In this document: in pieces, positions 45,501 through 55,904 of the stretch | How the letters are laid out: each line of letters begins with the position of its first letter | Position numbering within the stretch: position 1 is the stretch's first letter | The notes under the pieces: generated by a model | Told to the model about the DNA's origin: nothing | What the model saw: only the letters and a program-made list of their open reading frames with translations | Databases searched by the model: none | Position numbers and translations under genes: made by a program | Assembly: GCA_001692895.1 (NCBI GenBank) | Contig: KV748180.1 | Location: forward strand, 2,660,195-2,724,194 | Length of the DNA stretch: 64,000 nucleotides | Source: Cenococcum geophilum 1.58 | Lineage: Eukaryota > Ascomycota > Dothideomycetes > Gloniales > Gloniaceae | Direction: 5' to 3'

Positions 45501-45843
45501 CAATGTTTGATATTCGTGACCACGTGCACGGGCCACAATCTATTGGCACCCATCGGTGCAGGGGATAGACACCTTTCGTCATTCCTTCTATTGCGAGACC
45601 GCGATCGGCATATTCGGTTGAGGTACATTCTCCATGATTTGACCAAGTTCATCGTTTCCCTAGACGTCGCGAAAAGAGTCATTTTAGAAAAATTTGCGAG
45701 TGCCAGAGCCATCTCTGACACGTGCCGGCTACACAATCAAGATATCATGTTGGGGCGAAGTAAGCAAACCAAGATACACAACTTGGGCGAACCCCAGCAC
45801 GAGTAATCTAAATATGCAGTTCTGCATATCCCATACAATCCTT
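42589..45843. other. 3.3-kb intergenic region; no gene recognised
   Basis: Unmutated DNA. It holds the WSC 5' region, a short imperfect caaggacggt tandem (about 43305-43355) and an 18-bp duplication (ggaggcgaagctaacga, about 44870-44900). Open frames such as 43660-44106 and 44676-45062 on the minus strand lack family motifs, start context or splice support. An unannotated small or non-coding transcript cannot be excluded. Confidence 0.5.
45088..45125. repeat. 11-bp perfect inverted repeat with 16-nt spacer
   Basis: gcccgtgcata at 45088-45098 and its exact complement at 45115-45125. It could form a strong hairpin, or be the footprint of a small element. It is followed by an AT-rich patch at 45150-45230. 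Confidence 0.6.
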
Positions 45844-47200
45844 TCACAGCTTGGCCTTTTTGCCGCTTTTTACGCCTGTAACCGATTCTTCCGATAGCAG
45901 AAAGTCGGGATACTTCCAATCTCCTCCAGTGTTCGTCCCTTGAGTATGCCACGCTCCTCCGTCAACTAGATAGGAACAGTAGTGTTAGTTCAGCAGCCTA
46001 AAGAAAGATAATAGAACACACATATTATACAATAATATCACTCACCAACAAGAATCTCACCATTCACATAATTCCCAGCATCTGAGAACAGATACACTGT
46101 CGCATCGGCAATCTCTTTAACCGTTCCGTATCTCCCTGACGGTACTTTCTTCATGTTCTGTTTTGCATTGTCTACTATGGAGAGCCTTGCCATACCCTCC
46201 GTGTCCGCAATTGGGCCGGGAGAGATGACATTCGAAGTAATTCCTCGAGGCCCTTGTTCAATCGCCACAGCGTGTGCCATGGCATCTACACCTGCTTTTG
46301 CGACGGAGACATGGCTCTGCATGGGTGTACCGGTGTAATGTAATGTTGCGCTGACGAAGATGATCCTGCCTCCAGTGCCTTTCGGTGGTGCTAAGGGCAG
46401 TTGGTTAGTATAATCGTACTCGTTCGAATTGAAGGGCGCTACTCACGGGTCTTCCCATCTGTCTTGTGCTTAGCCGCAGACTCGAGCAGATACGGCATCG
46501 TTGCTTTAATAGTATTCCACGAGCCCAAAACATCAATATCCATAACTGACTTGAAGGCATTAGACGATATCTGGTTCATTGGTGCCAGGAAGTTTCCAGC
46601 AGCGCCAGCACTGTAGAACATCAGCATTCACCTTCGAACATCTCATCCCTTTACCAACGAGGCCTCAACATTAACGCCTCCCAGCCCAACTCTTTACTCA
46701 CACCAATCAACCTCCGGCAAGACGGCCAAAACGAAAACACCTGTTCGCAGGACAAAATGAAGCCTACTCACATGACAAAATCAATCGTACCAAGCTCTTT
46801 CACACACTTATCGGCCGCCTCGTGCAGCGCTTCCGGTTTCCTCACATCGACGTCTCCAAATCCTAACACCTTAGCTCCCTTCCTCGCGGTAGCGATATCC
46901 TTCGCCATATTCTCCGTCTTCTCGACATTGCGACCTATGATGCAGGCATTGGCACCTAGGTGAACCATAGCACGGACTTGGGCTGAACAGATTGTGCCTG
47001 CGCCACCAGTGCAGAAGACAACTTTATTATCTGATGGGGAGCGATGGCGCCATCAGCACAGGCAATACAAGTACACATCACAGGACGAAATAGACAGGAG
47101 AGGTGGCAATGCTAGCCAGATCTCGTGTCGGGATGGAGAGCATACCAAAGATGCCATCCTTCCACACTTCGCTCAGATATTCGTTCTTGGGAAGAGGCAT
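45844..47200 (-). CDS. SPS19: Peroxisomal 2,4-dienoyl-CoA reductase
   Basis: NADPH-dependent short-chain dehydrogenase needed for beta-oxidation of unsaturated fatty acids. Exons on the minus strand: 47200-47146, 47030-46772, 46610-46447, 46390-46046, 45965-45844; 314 residues, with every junction GT-AG and in phase. It starts [18 protein letters not shown]. The cofactor loop is [15 protein letters not shown], and NACIIGRN follows. The substrate region reads [20 protein letters not shown], then [12 protein letters not shown] with catalytic Lys191, NVISPGPI, and [19 protein letters not shown] with VDGGAWHT. The protein ends GKKAKL; AKL is an accepted PTS1 tripeptide, so peroxisomal import is expected. 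The neighbours are unrelated, so there is no cluster. No RIP. Confidence 0.95.
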
Positions 47201-48512
47201 TGTTCTCGGCGTGCGCCACGGTTCGTTTCCTGCAGACTGTCGCAACGCAGCACTGGATATAGCGGAAAAGTGAGTGGTTCTACAGGAATAGAGGTCGTGT
47301 AGAGCAGCTCACGCCTTGAAATAGCTACGGCCGAAGCTGACGGGTACCGGGAAGACGGTGTCGCCCAAAGCAGAAAACCTCGCGGCAGGCATTGACTTGC
47401 CGAGGTTGCAGTAGGTGATTAGTCGAGCATCTCGAGAAGCTCCAACGAGAGCATTAAGACGCTGCAGAACCCGTGAAGTTGCCATAGTAAAAAGTATTAT
47501 AAGCCTGCATTGACACTTGATCAATCTTGAAGTGTGTAGGTGAGAAAATAACCCGGCGGAGCAGAGATGCGTAATTGGCGCAGCGTTACACTTCTGAAAT
47601 TTACGGTCAGCCATAATGCCAAGACGCTTGTTTCAACGCTAAAATGATTATAGCTAGCCGCTTCCATCCCTGCACCCACCTAATTAGATTGCTACCCTCC
47701 GACGACTCTCACCCGCACGTGGTGCATCCCTATGAACCTGTAGTGGCATGGAGCGAATTTGCGTTAGGAAGAAAAACAAAAGAACCAGCACGGCGGGCCA
47801 GCACGACAAGCAAAGTCCCACGATTATTAACACGGTAAGAACGATACATAAGGGAAAAAGAACACTCCCTGAAGGCATAAGAAGATACTCGAAAGAAATG
47901 GATGCAGCGCTGCCAGGCAGGCATACCCGGACTCTTTATAACAACCTTAAGTGAGTGTATTGGCACAGCTCCGAACAGGAATAGCACGACTCAACGGGCA
48001 CAGACTTATGTGCCTGCGGACAAGCAACAGAAACCGGCAAGTATTTTCTTTTCCGATGTCATACCAAACACAAATGCCAGCGCAGACGGATACAAGAAGA
48101 GGCAATCTCTCCTGTCACTTAGGAGGAAAAGCACCGTCTAGCCCACACCGATAGGCCTCTGACATGAAAGTCGTTCGAGCAACAATCAAATTCGCCATAA
48201 CCACAAGATGACTCGACACTGAGACGGGGACCCCAATAACCAACTGACAGCTGCAACTTCCAGTCCTACCCCGTCTCCTTCCCCGACTAACCCTCACTAC
48301 GCACCCCCATGTCCCTAGCAAGTCTCGCTTCAATCTCCGAAAGTAGGACACTGAACACTTGAAAGATTGACACTAAGATAACCTGCCACCAACCCCATAC
48401 GAGGCCTCTCTATCACAACCATAAATGATACTAGAGGAGGGGTTTTGAGGAGATTGGCGGAACCGAAAAGAAGTGAATTATGTAATCATAGCTTAACTGA
48501 CTAACTAAGTTA
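47201..48512. other. Intergenic; no gene recognised
   Basis: SPS19 5' region and then featureless DNA up to the Fot1-like element. A minus-strand frame at 47309-47614 lacks family features and overlaps the probable promoter. A segment of about 50 bp at 47648-47702 recurs at 53766-53818. Confidence 0.5.
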
Positions 48513-50359
48513 ACGTACCCTGCGGGCCAGTGGGCCATGCGGGCCAGTGGGCCACTTACTAAACCACCAACGCCAAATATTGCGAATTACTCAACCACGA
48601 ATAATTATATTTGGTGTAGCTATCTACTAGCTAGTTGCCTGCCGTCTAGGGCACGTACGCGCCGTGTGTTCTGTTGAAGTACATACACTGCACTTGCGTG
48701 GTGCTCGCTGCGGTCGCTCGACCGCTGCCTCTGCTGCCCCCTCTGCTACCCCTATTTGGGCAGCTTGCGCACGAGATAACCCTTCTGCTCCTAATAAAAC
48801 ACCCCCCCTAGCTATATACGTGCGCGGCTGTGCCCTCTTCCTTTTCTGGCGTTGGTTTTCTGTACGTAGCTTCTCATTTTCACTTGCAAGCAGCACAGCG
48901 CTTAATATTGCTATTTCACACCCCTTAACAAGCTGGCTAAGGGCTTGTTCCGTTGGACTTGGTGGGGTATGCGTGCGCTGTTTAAGATAGCGTCTTAGCA
49001 AAGCCGTTTGCTGCTGTAGCTTAGTAATATTATGCGGTGTTTCAGCTACCTAGGATGGATTCAATTGCGGACAGCGTTGGGGTAATAGCGTCTGATATTC
49101 AGCGTGTAGCTGCGACAGCACGCGATTAGGGCTGTACGGAATAAGGCTAGTAGCTGCAAATCCTGCCTGTATATTATTTTAATGCAGCGCTGTTTGCCTA
49201 GCCTGCCTATATAGTGGCAGGAATTTGTGTTTATTAATATGGTTAACACCACGGCTTATAAGCTGTTCAACGCTGCGTCCGTAGGCCTGCTTTAGCGCCA
49301 AGAAACAGCCTATATTAAGCGGCTGCAGTAGATGCGACGAATGCGCCGGCATGTAGATAACGATAATCTTGCGATCTAGGCAAAACTGGTTAAATTTGAG
49401 GTTAATGTGGCTGCCGTGGCCGTCTAGCACAAGCAGCTGATGCGTGCCAACGGTACGATCCTTTATATGCTTATAGAATAGATTTAGCCAGGTTAGGCCA
49501 ATCTCATTTATTATCTAGCCATTTTTACTAACGCTAATCGACCAGTTATGTGGAATAATATCGTTCTCGTACTAAGCAGCTTAGTGCATTACTACTTTAA
49601 AGATAACTAGCGGTGGAATTATACCCCCTATTGCATTAATGTATTTAACAATTATAACCCATTCTTAATTACCTAGCTATATTATTCTAGGCCGGCTAGC
49701 CCTATTAGTTCCAGTAACAACTCTTATAGTTGTAATAACGCCCATTTGGAAGCCAGTTTTATTAAAATTCCAGGTATCGTTATTAAGAATCCTATATTAT
49801 ATCTTTATATCTAAAACGCGTTTAAACCAGGCCTAAATAAGCACAGGATCTTCGCATTTAGCACGCTGATAGTTATACTTGCGATTCCATTTAGATTATA
49901 TATCGTTATGGCGCTTAATAAAGTCGTATACCCATCGCTCACCAACTGGTTGTAAGCCGCGCTGGGTAGCTAAAAGACTAGCCATCTGCCGTACGGTAGA
50001 ATTCCTAGATGGCATACCGCGTTAATCCATTGACAGAATCCACTGCTTAAGGGTCTCTTCTTGTGCTGGTGTAAGACGGCGATTTGGAGCAATAGAACCG
50101 CGTTATGGTGTAATACCTTTACGGCGTCGCTGAGCTGTAGATCGGGGCACGTCGTACGTGCTAGTGGCCTTTCGGAAACTTGTAAATTGGCCTTGCTTAT
50201 GGGCATTAATAGATAGAAGAATTCTGCCCTCTTGAAAAAGGGGATTTTCTTGTTGTAGGGTAGCCATTGAGGTCGTAGTTGTATAACGCGTCGCGTCCTT
50301 TCGCGATTTTAATGGGGTGGCCCACTGGCCCGCATGNCCCACTGGCCCGCAGGGTACGT
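48513..50359 (-). mobile_element. 1.85-kb Fot1/pogo-like transposon with TA duplication
   Basis: Inverted ends of about 43 bp (48513-48556 and 50316-50359) start acgtaccc. Each contains two tandem copies of a 17-bp unit (tgcgggccagtgggcca). TA flanks both ends (48511-48512 and 50360-50361), as in the Tc1/mariner superfamily. It encodes a DDE_1 transposase on the minus strand, decayed in its middle. One ambiguous base (50337) lies in the right end. Confidence 0.92.
48627..50266 (-). pseudogene. Fot1/pogo DDE_1 transposase, degraded
   Basis: It starts MATLQQENPLFQEGRIL. The helix-turn-helix region reads FRKATSTYDVPRSTAQRRRK, then RLTPAQEETLKQWI and MASLLATQRGLQPVGERWVY. The middle (about 49450-49950) has lost its frame. 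The DDE core resumes as INEIGLTWLNL, LLVLDGHGSH (second catalytic Asp), then YMPAHSSHLLQPLNIGCF (family LQPLDVG, Asp changed to Asn). The C-terminal 124 residues are open and end in a knuckle-like CSVCTSTEHTARTCPRR. RIP damage is lighter than in the 1-25 kb block. Confidence 0.85.
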
Positions 50360-50495
50360 TAGTGCCTTTTATGCTTAGTCATCCGGGCGGAATAAATTCA
50401 TTCGTCTATTCATCTGTCTTTGCTGCCATCACTGGCGGAGGAAATGATCGTTCTCAGCGAAACTTTCATGTGCGATAGATCTCCCACAAAGCATC

Positions 50496-53239
50496 ATGGC
50501 TGAAGCCATTGCAGTCATCAGTTTCGTATCCGCTGTCTGCTCCCTGGCCGACTATGGAACAAGAGTTGTGAAGCGCTTGAACGAATTCAGGACCAACGTC
50601 CATAACCTTCCCCAAACATTTCTTCATATTAGCGACCAGCTACCCCTATTAACCGATACCGTGAATCGCATTCACCGGCAAGCAAAAGATGGTCATCCGA
50701 GCCCACAGACCGAGACGGTGCTACGCCCGGTGGTAGAAGGTATTCATGCACAATTGACACAGCTCGACTCTGTTCTTGTCAAGGTGTTGCCTTCTGCCAA
50801 AGCTTCAACGTGGGAGAAAGGCATCAAGGCAGTCAGAAGCTTAAAGGCCCAGAAAACTATTGACGACTTTGCTTCAGTCATCGATCGCTACATTTTAAAC
50901 CTCACGGTCTACCAGACTACCCATAATGGTGATCTAATTAAAACTTTAATCAAGTTAATAGAACAGATGAACTCTCCGCGACTGCAGGACGTCCAAGTCG
51001 CGCCGCCGAGGAAGCCTTACTTCATGGTTCGCTATCAAACTGACGAGGATTTCATCGGTCGCGAAAAGATCGTGGAGGAAATTAGGCGACGATTCGGGAG
51101 GAAAAATCGAGTGGCTATAGCTGGGATAGGCGGTGTTGGGTACGCTTTCCAGGTTGCCGGATTGATTTTGACTATTCTATTAATACAAACTGCAGAAAGT
51201 CCCGTATTGCCATTGAATACTGTTATCAGTACAGAAGGGACAACCCAGACGCCCACGTATTCTGGGTGCACGGTGGTAACAAAGTCAGATTCGAAGCAGC
51301 TTATCAAGAGATGGCAAGGACGATGAAGATACCTGGCTTCGATGACCCGAAGATCAATACTCTCCAGCTAGTTTCCGATTGGCTGACTGATGAAGACAAC
51401 GGTTCTTGGCTAATGGTGTTAGATAACGCCGATGACGCCGAGGTCTGGACCGAGCCTGCCATACAAGAGTCCTCCCAGCAAGACGGTCTCTACCGGTCAG
51501 CGCCTTTGATTGATTATATACCTCGAGGCTTACATTGCTTTGTGCTGATCACAACGAGGAACGGCCAGCTTGGGGAGACACTTGCAGAAGTTAAGAGGGA
51601 AAAACCAATCGATGTTCTACCACTTGTCCCGAAGGACGCGGAAAGTTTGCTGCGGAGGAAACTCTCAGAAAATGACGATATTAGCCAAGAGGATGCGAAT
51701 GAGATTACGGAAGCTTTGGATTACCTCCCCCTTGCTATCACCCAGGCGGCGGCATATTTAGATCAGAACCGTATAACTGCCGCCGAATATCTTCATCTGT
51801 TCAGAGATGGTGAAGCAGATACCTCAGAACTCTTGGAGCAGGACATTTATGACGCAGGCCGCGACTATGAGATCCAAAACTCTATCTTCCGGACCTGGAA
51901 GATCTCCTTCGATCAGATTCTTAAGCAAGACCCACGCGCGGCCGAGGTGTTGTCTCTCATGGCCATGTTGGATCGACAGGCAATATCGGAAAATTTGTTG
52001 CGGAAAAATGAGGAGCGGAAGTTAAAGTTCAATGCCGCCATCCAGAAGTTGAAGGCCTTCTCATTAATCACAGAGGAAATAAAGCCATCAATCTTCAGCA
52101 TGCATCGCCTCATCCAGCTTTCAACCCAAATGTGGCTAGAGCATCAGAATGAACTGTCGAGATGGCAAGAAGCAGCGTTATCTACGGTGGCTGAATGCTG
52201 CCCGCTTAATGGGAACTACGAGAACTGGATCTCGTTGGAGGCTATAAGCCCGCATCTTCAGGTTGTGCTGGATTACCAATTTAGTACAAAACCTTGTCAG
52301 CTACAGCGCGCGAAAATACTGTTCACATTAGGATGGTACAACTACGAGCAGGGTCGATATTCGAAAGCCTACCAGCTCTATTTGGAATCTCTGGTGCTTC
52401 GAGAGAGTAATCTTGGGCCGGAGCATTCCGACACACTGGACAGCATAAACAACCTGGCGTTGGTGCTATGGAGCCAAGGCAAGTACGGCGAGGCCGAGAA
52501 GATGCACCGACGAGTGTTGGGAGTAAGAGAGAAGGTGCTTGGGCTAGAACATTCCGGTACACTGAATTGCATAAACAACCTGGCGTTGGTGCTACGGAGC
52601 CAGGGCAGGTATGGCGAGGCCGAGAAGATGCACCGACGAGTGTTAGAGGTGAGGGAGAAGGTGCTTGGGCTAGAGCATTCCGATACACTAAACTGCATAA
52701 ATAACCTAGCGTTAGTGCTACGGAGCCAGGGCAGGTACGACGAGGCTGAGAAGATGCACCGACGAGTGTTAGAGGTAAGGGGGAAGGTACTTGGCCCCGA
52801 GCATCCTAATACGCTAACCAGCGTAAACAACCTGGCGTTTGTGCTACGGAGCCAGGGAAATTACAACGAGGCCGAGGAGATACACCAACGAGCGTTGAAA
52901 GTAAGGGAGAAGGTGCTTGGCCCCGAGCATCCCGGTACGATGACTAGCATGAATAACCTAGCGGAGGTATTACGGAGCCAGGGAAATTACGGCGAGGCCG
53001 AGAAGATGCACCGACGAGCGTTGGAAGTGAGGGAGAAGGTGCTTGGCCCTGAGCATCCAGATACGTTATCGAGTGTATATGGCCTTGCCAACCTACATCA
53101 GTGCCGGAAACAATACGGTGATGCGTCTATCCTTTATCAAAGGGCCTGCTCAGGATATCAGAAGATACTTGGCTCTGACCATCCCGACACTCTAAAATGT
53201 TCAAAGGACTACCTTTCCATGCTGGGCTCTCTACTATAG
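50496..53239 (+). CDS. NLR-type STAND protein: NB-ARC with C-terminal TPR repeats
   Basis: Predicted intracellular signal-transduction ATPase of 895 residues, of the class used in fungal non-self recognition and regulated death. Two exons, 50496-51139 and 51196-53239; the 56-nt intron falls inside the P-loop, and splicing restores GIGGVGKS (210-217). The N-terminal 150 residues (AEAIAVISFVSAVCSLADYG onward) resemble the SesA/HeLo-like domain of fungal STAND proteins. FIGREKIVEEIRRRF opens the NB-ARC. Walker B is WLMVLDNADD (286-295), LITTRN a sensor motif (332-337) and LPLAITQ the GLPL-type motif (392-398). The C-terminus has TPR units of exactly 42 residues from 625: five nearly identical (625-834), one diverged (835-876), one partial. 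The gene is intact and not RIP-altered; its start lies 136 bp beyond the Fot1-like element. Confidence 0.93.
52424..53053 (+). repeat. Five 126-bp TPR-coding tandem units
   Basis: Units start at 52424, 52550, 52676, 52802 and 52928, each 126 bp, with strong nucleotide as well as protein identity (for example ggcgaggccgagaagatgca repeated). Each codes NNLA-VL-SQG-Y-EAE and R-KVLG-E. Such even similarity points to recent duplication or gene conversion among units. Confidence 0.9.
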
Positions 53240-53263
53240 GGCGGAATTTCAACAACTCAAATC

Positions 53264-53428
53264 ATGCTTGTCCGACAAGAAGCAGCAGAAATCGGTGACC
53301 TAAAGTTCCTTAAGCCGATCGAGAATGCAGCCAGGGGTGTGGTTAGCTTGCTTCAAACTGCTGCACGGGAATTACGTATTGGTCATCAAGACATAAATAT
53401 TGTGGTCAGAGATCAAGCTCAAACTTAA
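53264..53428 (+). CDS. Small open frame (54 aa) after the NLR, function unknown
   Basis: Reads MLVRQEAAEIGDLKFLKPIE, then a helical-looking middle, ending DQAQT and TAA TGA. It begins 24 bp after the NLR stop and follows it in the same direction. It has no recognised motif. It may be 3' UTR sequence, a relic of a neighbouring gene or a small effector; support is weak. Confidence 0.25.
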   Translation: MLVRQEAAEIGDLKFLKPIENAARGVVSLLQTAARELRIGHQDINIVVRDQAQT

Positions 53429-54509
53429 TGATGCATATAGTAGTGACTGGACAGGGAGCGCGATAGGTGTGTCTCACCAGTATAATAGTGTTGGGGTGGG
53501 AATAATGGGAAGGCTCTGATTGGGAACAAGTATGGTGGGAAAAGCTTTGGGACAATTGAACACGTCTATGACGACCAGGCTGACGGACGAGCCATTCCTC
53601 ATCGTCAAGCTCGTAGAACTGGGATCATTTACTTGAGATCGGAACGGCTTATATTAGCCACAAGGGCCTGTAATGATACTCAATGACGCTTCAATCCCTC
53701 GTTTGCTTGATTTCGTAATGGTGGGTTAATCCTAAGGCTCAATTCTGAGGCTGCTAGCCATAATCGGGCTAGCTGCTTCTATCCTCGCATCCACCTAATC
53801 AAATTGCTACGCTCCGGTCAGCATTTTAATACATCTACGCACGTAATAGCACTGAATTATCGTAACTCCTTATAAGTGCAGCAAGCCTCAGTCGAAATAG
53901 GATTTTGTCTGTCCGCGATCTTGTACATTCCTCAACTTTGAAATATGATTTCTGACGCTTTCCCAAAGTTGAACGTCGGGCAAGTTAATTCACTCACTTA
54001 ATTTTAAGGCAGGATTTGCTTACTTGTTATCAAGGGCAACGATGACCTTCGATTACGCCATTAAAGAGGTATAGAAAGTCTACTTGATTTCAAATAACCG
54101 CCAAGATTTCAAAGCTAGTCAAGCTTAAGCCGATACTATATGTAATAATGTAAGTAAGCTTTGCAGAGTGTGGAAATGCATGAACGACTTGATTGTAAAT
54201 GTAGCTCTAGAGGCTCTATATATATACACGAAGAGGGTAGAAATGATGGGGTAATAGATAGCTAAAACGGGAACGGTGATCTACAAGCAATATTGATCTG
54301 CAAGTCAATATATAAGGTGGCTGTCTTGGAGCCCTCCAGGTGACGATCTCGACACAGTGTCGGTAGTCGGTTACAAATAAAATGGTTCTTTTTTCTAAGG
54401 GTATAGAAAGTAAGAGACCTGTGATAGAGGCGGGTGGCTGAAGAATTATCAAAAGCTAAACTCGGGCATTGAAATACAGCCTGATGGGTAGCCTATAACA
54501 ACTATGTCT
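53429..54509. other. Intergenic; no gene recognised
   Basis: Mixed composition. Contains the 50-bp segment shared with 47648-47702 (at 53766-53818). No convincing coding frame. Confidence 0.5.
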
Positions 54510-54517
54510 CCACAAAT

Positions 54518-55688
54518 CAGTGTGGGTAACAGTTAGCGTCGCTGGCAGCGTCGCTGATAGCTAGCTGCTGATGTAAGCAGTCAGTCAGCGTATAGAGTTA
54601 TAACAGTCAGTCTACGATATATATACAGCGCGCTGACAGCTCGCTGCATAGGTGGTAAGAAAAGATAGATCTTGAAGCTTTTGGTAGAAGTTAAGGATAT
54701 TCGGATATTCGGCTTAAATCCGGTTGGCCACTGACGCGCCAAGCACGGGAAACCTCTGGGATACTCATAGTACATAGTACTGTTTTCCCTAAAATCCCCG
54801 TCGCGTAGATGAACTTGTCCCCTCGCGATATTTACCTTTTTACCAACACGGGGCAATGCAACGCACCTTATATTTTACCTGCCGAGTAGTAGAGCTTCTT
54901 CCTCTGCTTCTTCCTCTGCTTCTTCCTCTGCTTCCTCCTTATTGCCTCTACAATCTACGCCTTAATTAAGCCACTCAGTAATCCGCAGGCGTCTTGGCTC
55001 TACTGCTTCCGTCCCCTCGCGGTTGAAGATACCCCGAGTCGGACGAGTCGAACGACTCTGCATTGCGCGAGCCTCTACCAATCGGCCGAGCCACCTAACC
55101 CAAATCCCTGCTACTGACGTCATTATCAAAACCTCCACAGGCGCGCTGAACGAATTTAACGATATTTAAATACTATATGGGGTAAACTGGGGTAGATTTG
55201 AAATTTGTCGGACGGACAAGTCACTCATAAGAACTCTGTCGATTGAAGCTGGCTCTAGAAGCTCTCTATATACATGAGGTCGGGGCAAAGACTGACGACG
55301 ACGCTGACGACGATTCTGGAACTATTACTCAATCGCCACCAGGTCGATATTGCCACTCAGTCGGTGATAGGTAATGAATAGGTAATAGAAAGTAGATAGT
55401 AAGACATACGATGGCAAGAAACAGGTGTGAGTCATAAGGTGGTACTTGACAGTGACCTCAACGTTCGACAAAATTGGGCAACGTTAATATTTGTATATAT
55501 AGAGGTGCTGCCAACAATCTATAATTTAACTTTATGACTATCAGATCTATACAATTTACCCGATTTGGATAAGCGCGCTGACAGCTGTGCAGTCAGCGTA
55601 TACATATACCCAGCGAGCGGACAGCGAGCGATTCAATTAGTACAGTTAGTCAGCGAAGCTCGCTGTACGCTGACTGTTACCCACACTG
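54518..55688. mobile_element. 1171-bp non-autonomous hAT with perfect 8-bp TSD
   Basis: Exact target duplication ccacaaat at 54510-54517 and 55689-55696. Terminal inverted repeats begin cagtgtgggtaacagt at both ends, with further sub-terminal gctcgctg/cagcgagc repeats. About 480 bp of the left end and 210 bp of the right end match the large hAT at 22492-25730, including a cttcctctg repeat tract. The interior has no transposase. It is almost free of RIP. Confidence 0.93.
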
Positions 55689-55904
55689 CCACAAATAGCC
55701 GTGACAGCCGCTCGATGTTCGCGAGGGAACCAAAGAAGGTTCACGTTTCTTCCACTTATCCACTCATCCCTTACAAGTAGTTCGGACAAATGAACTGACT
55801 AAGGGAGTATACTCACGGCATGAGAATGAAGCCGAAAAGAACCCCTGTTTGTTTCAAGGCGTGATCCGTCTATCGAGAAAGAAAGAATACATAGATCTTC
55901 AAAG

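Noticed and set aside
47309..47614. 101-residue minus-strand frame as an extra N-terminal exon of SPS19
   Set aside because: SPS19 already has a complete conserved start at 47200; this piece would need an unsupported junction and has no family match.
55028..55106. tRNA-like sequence on the minus strand inside the hAT derivative
   Set aside because: It has A-box- and B-box-like pieces, but the anticodon loop would be about 10 nt and the arms do not fold to standard lengths. At most it is a decayed tRNA-derived fragment.
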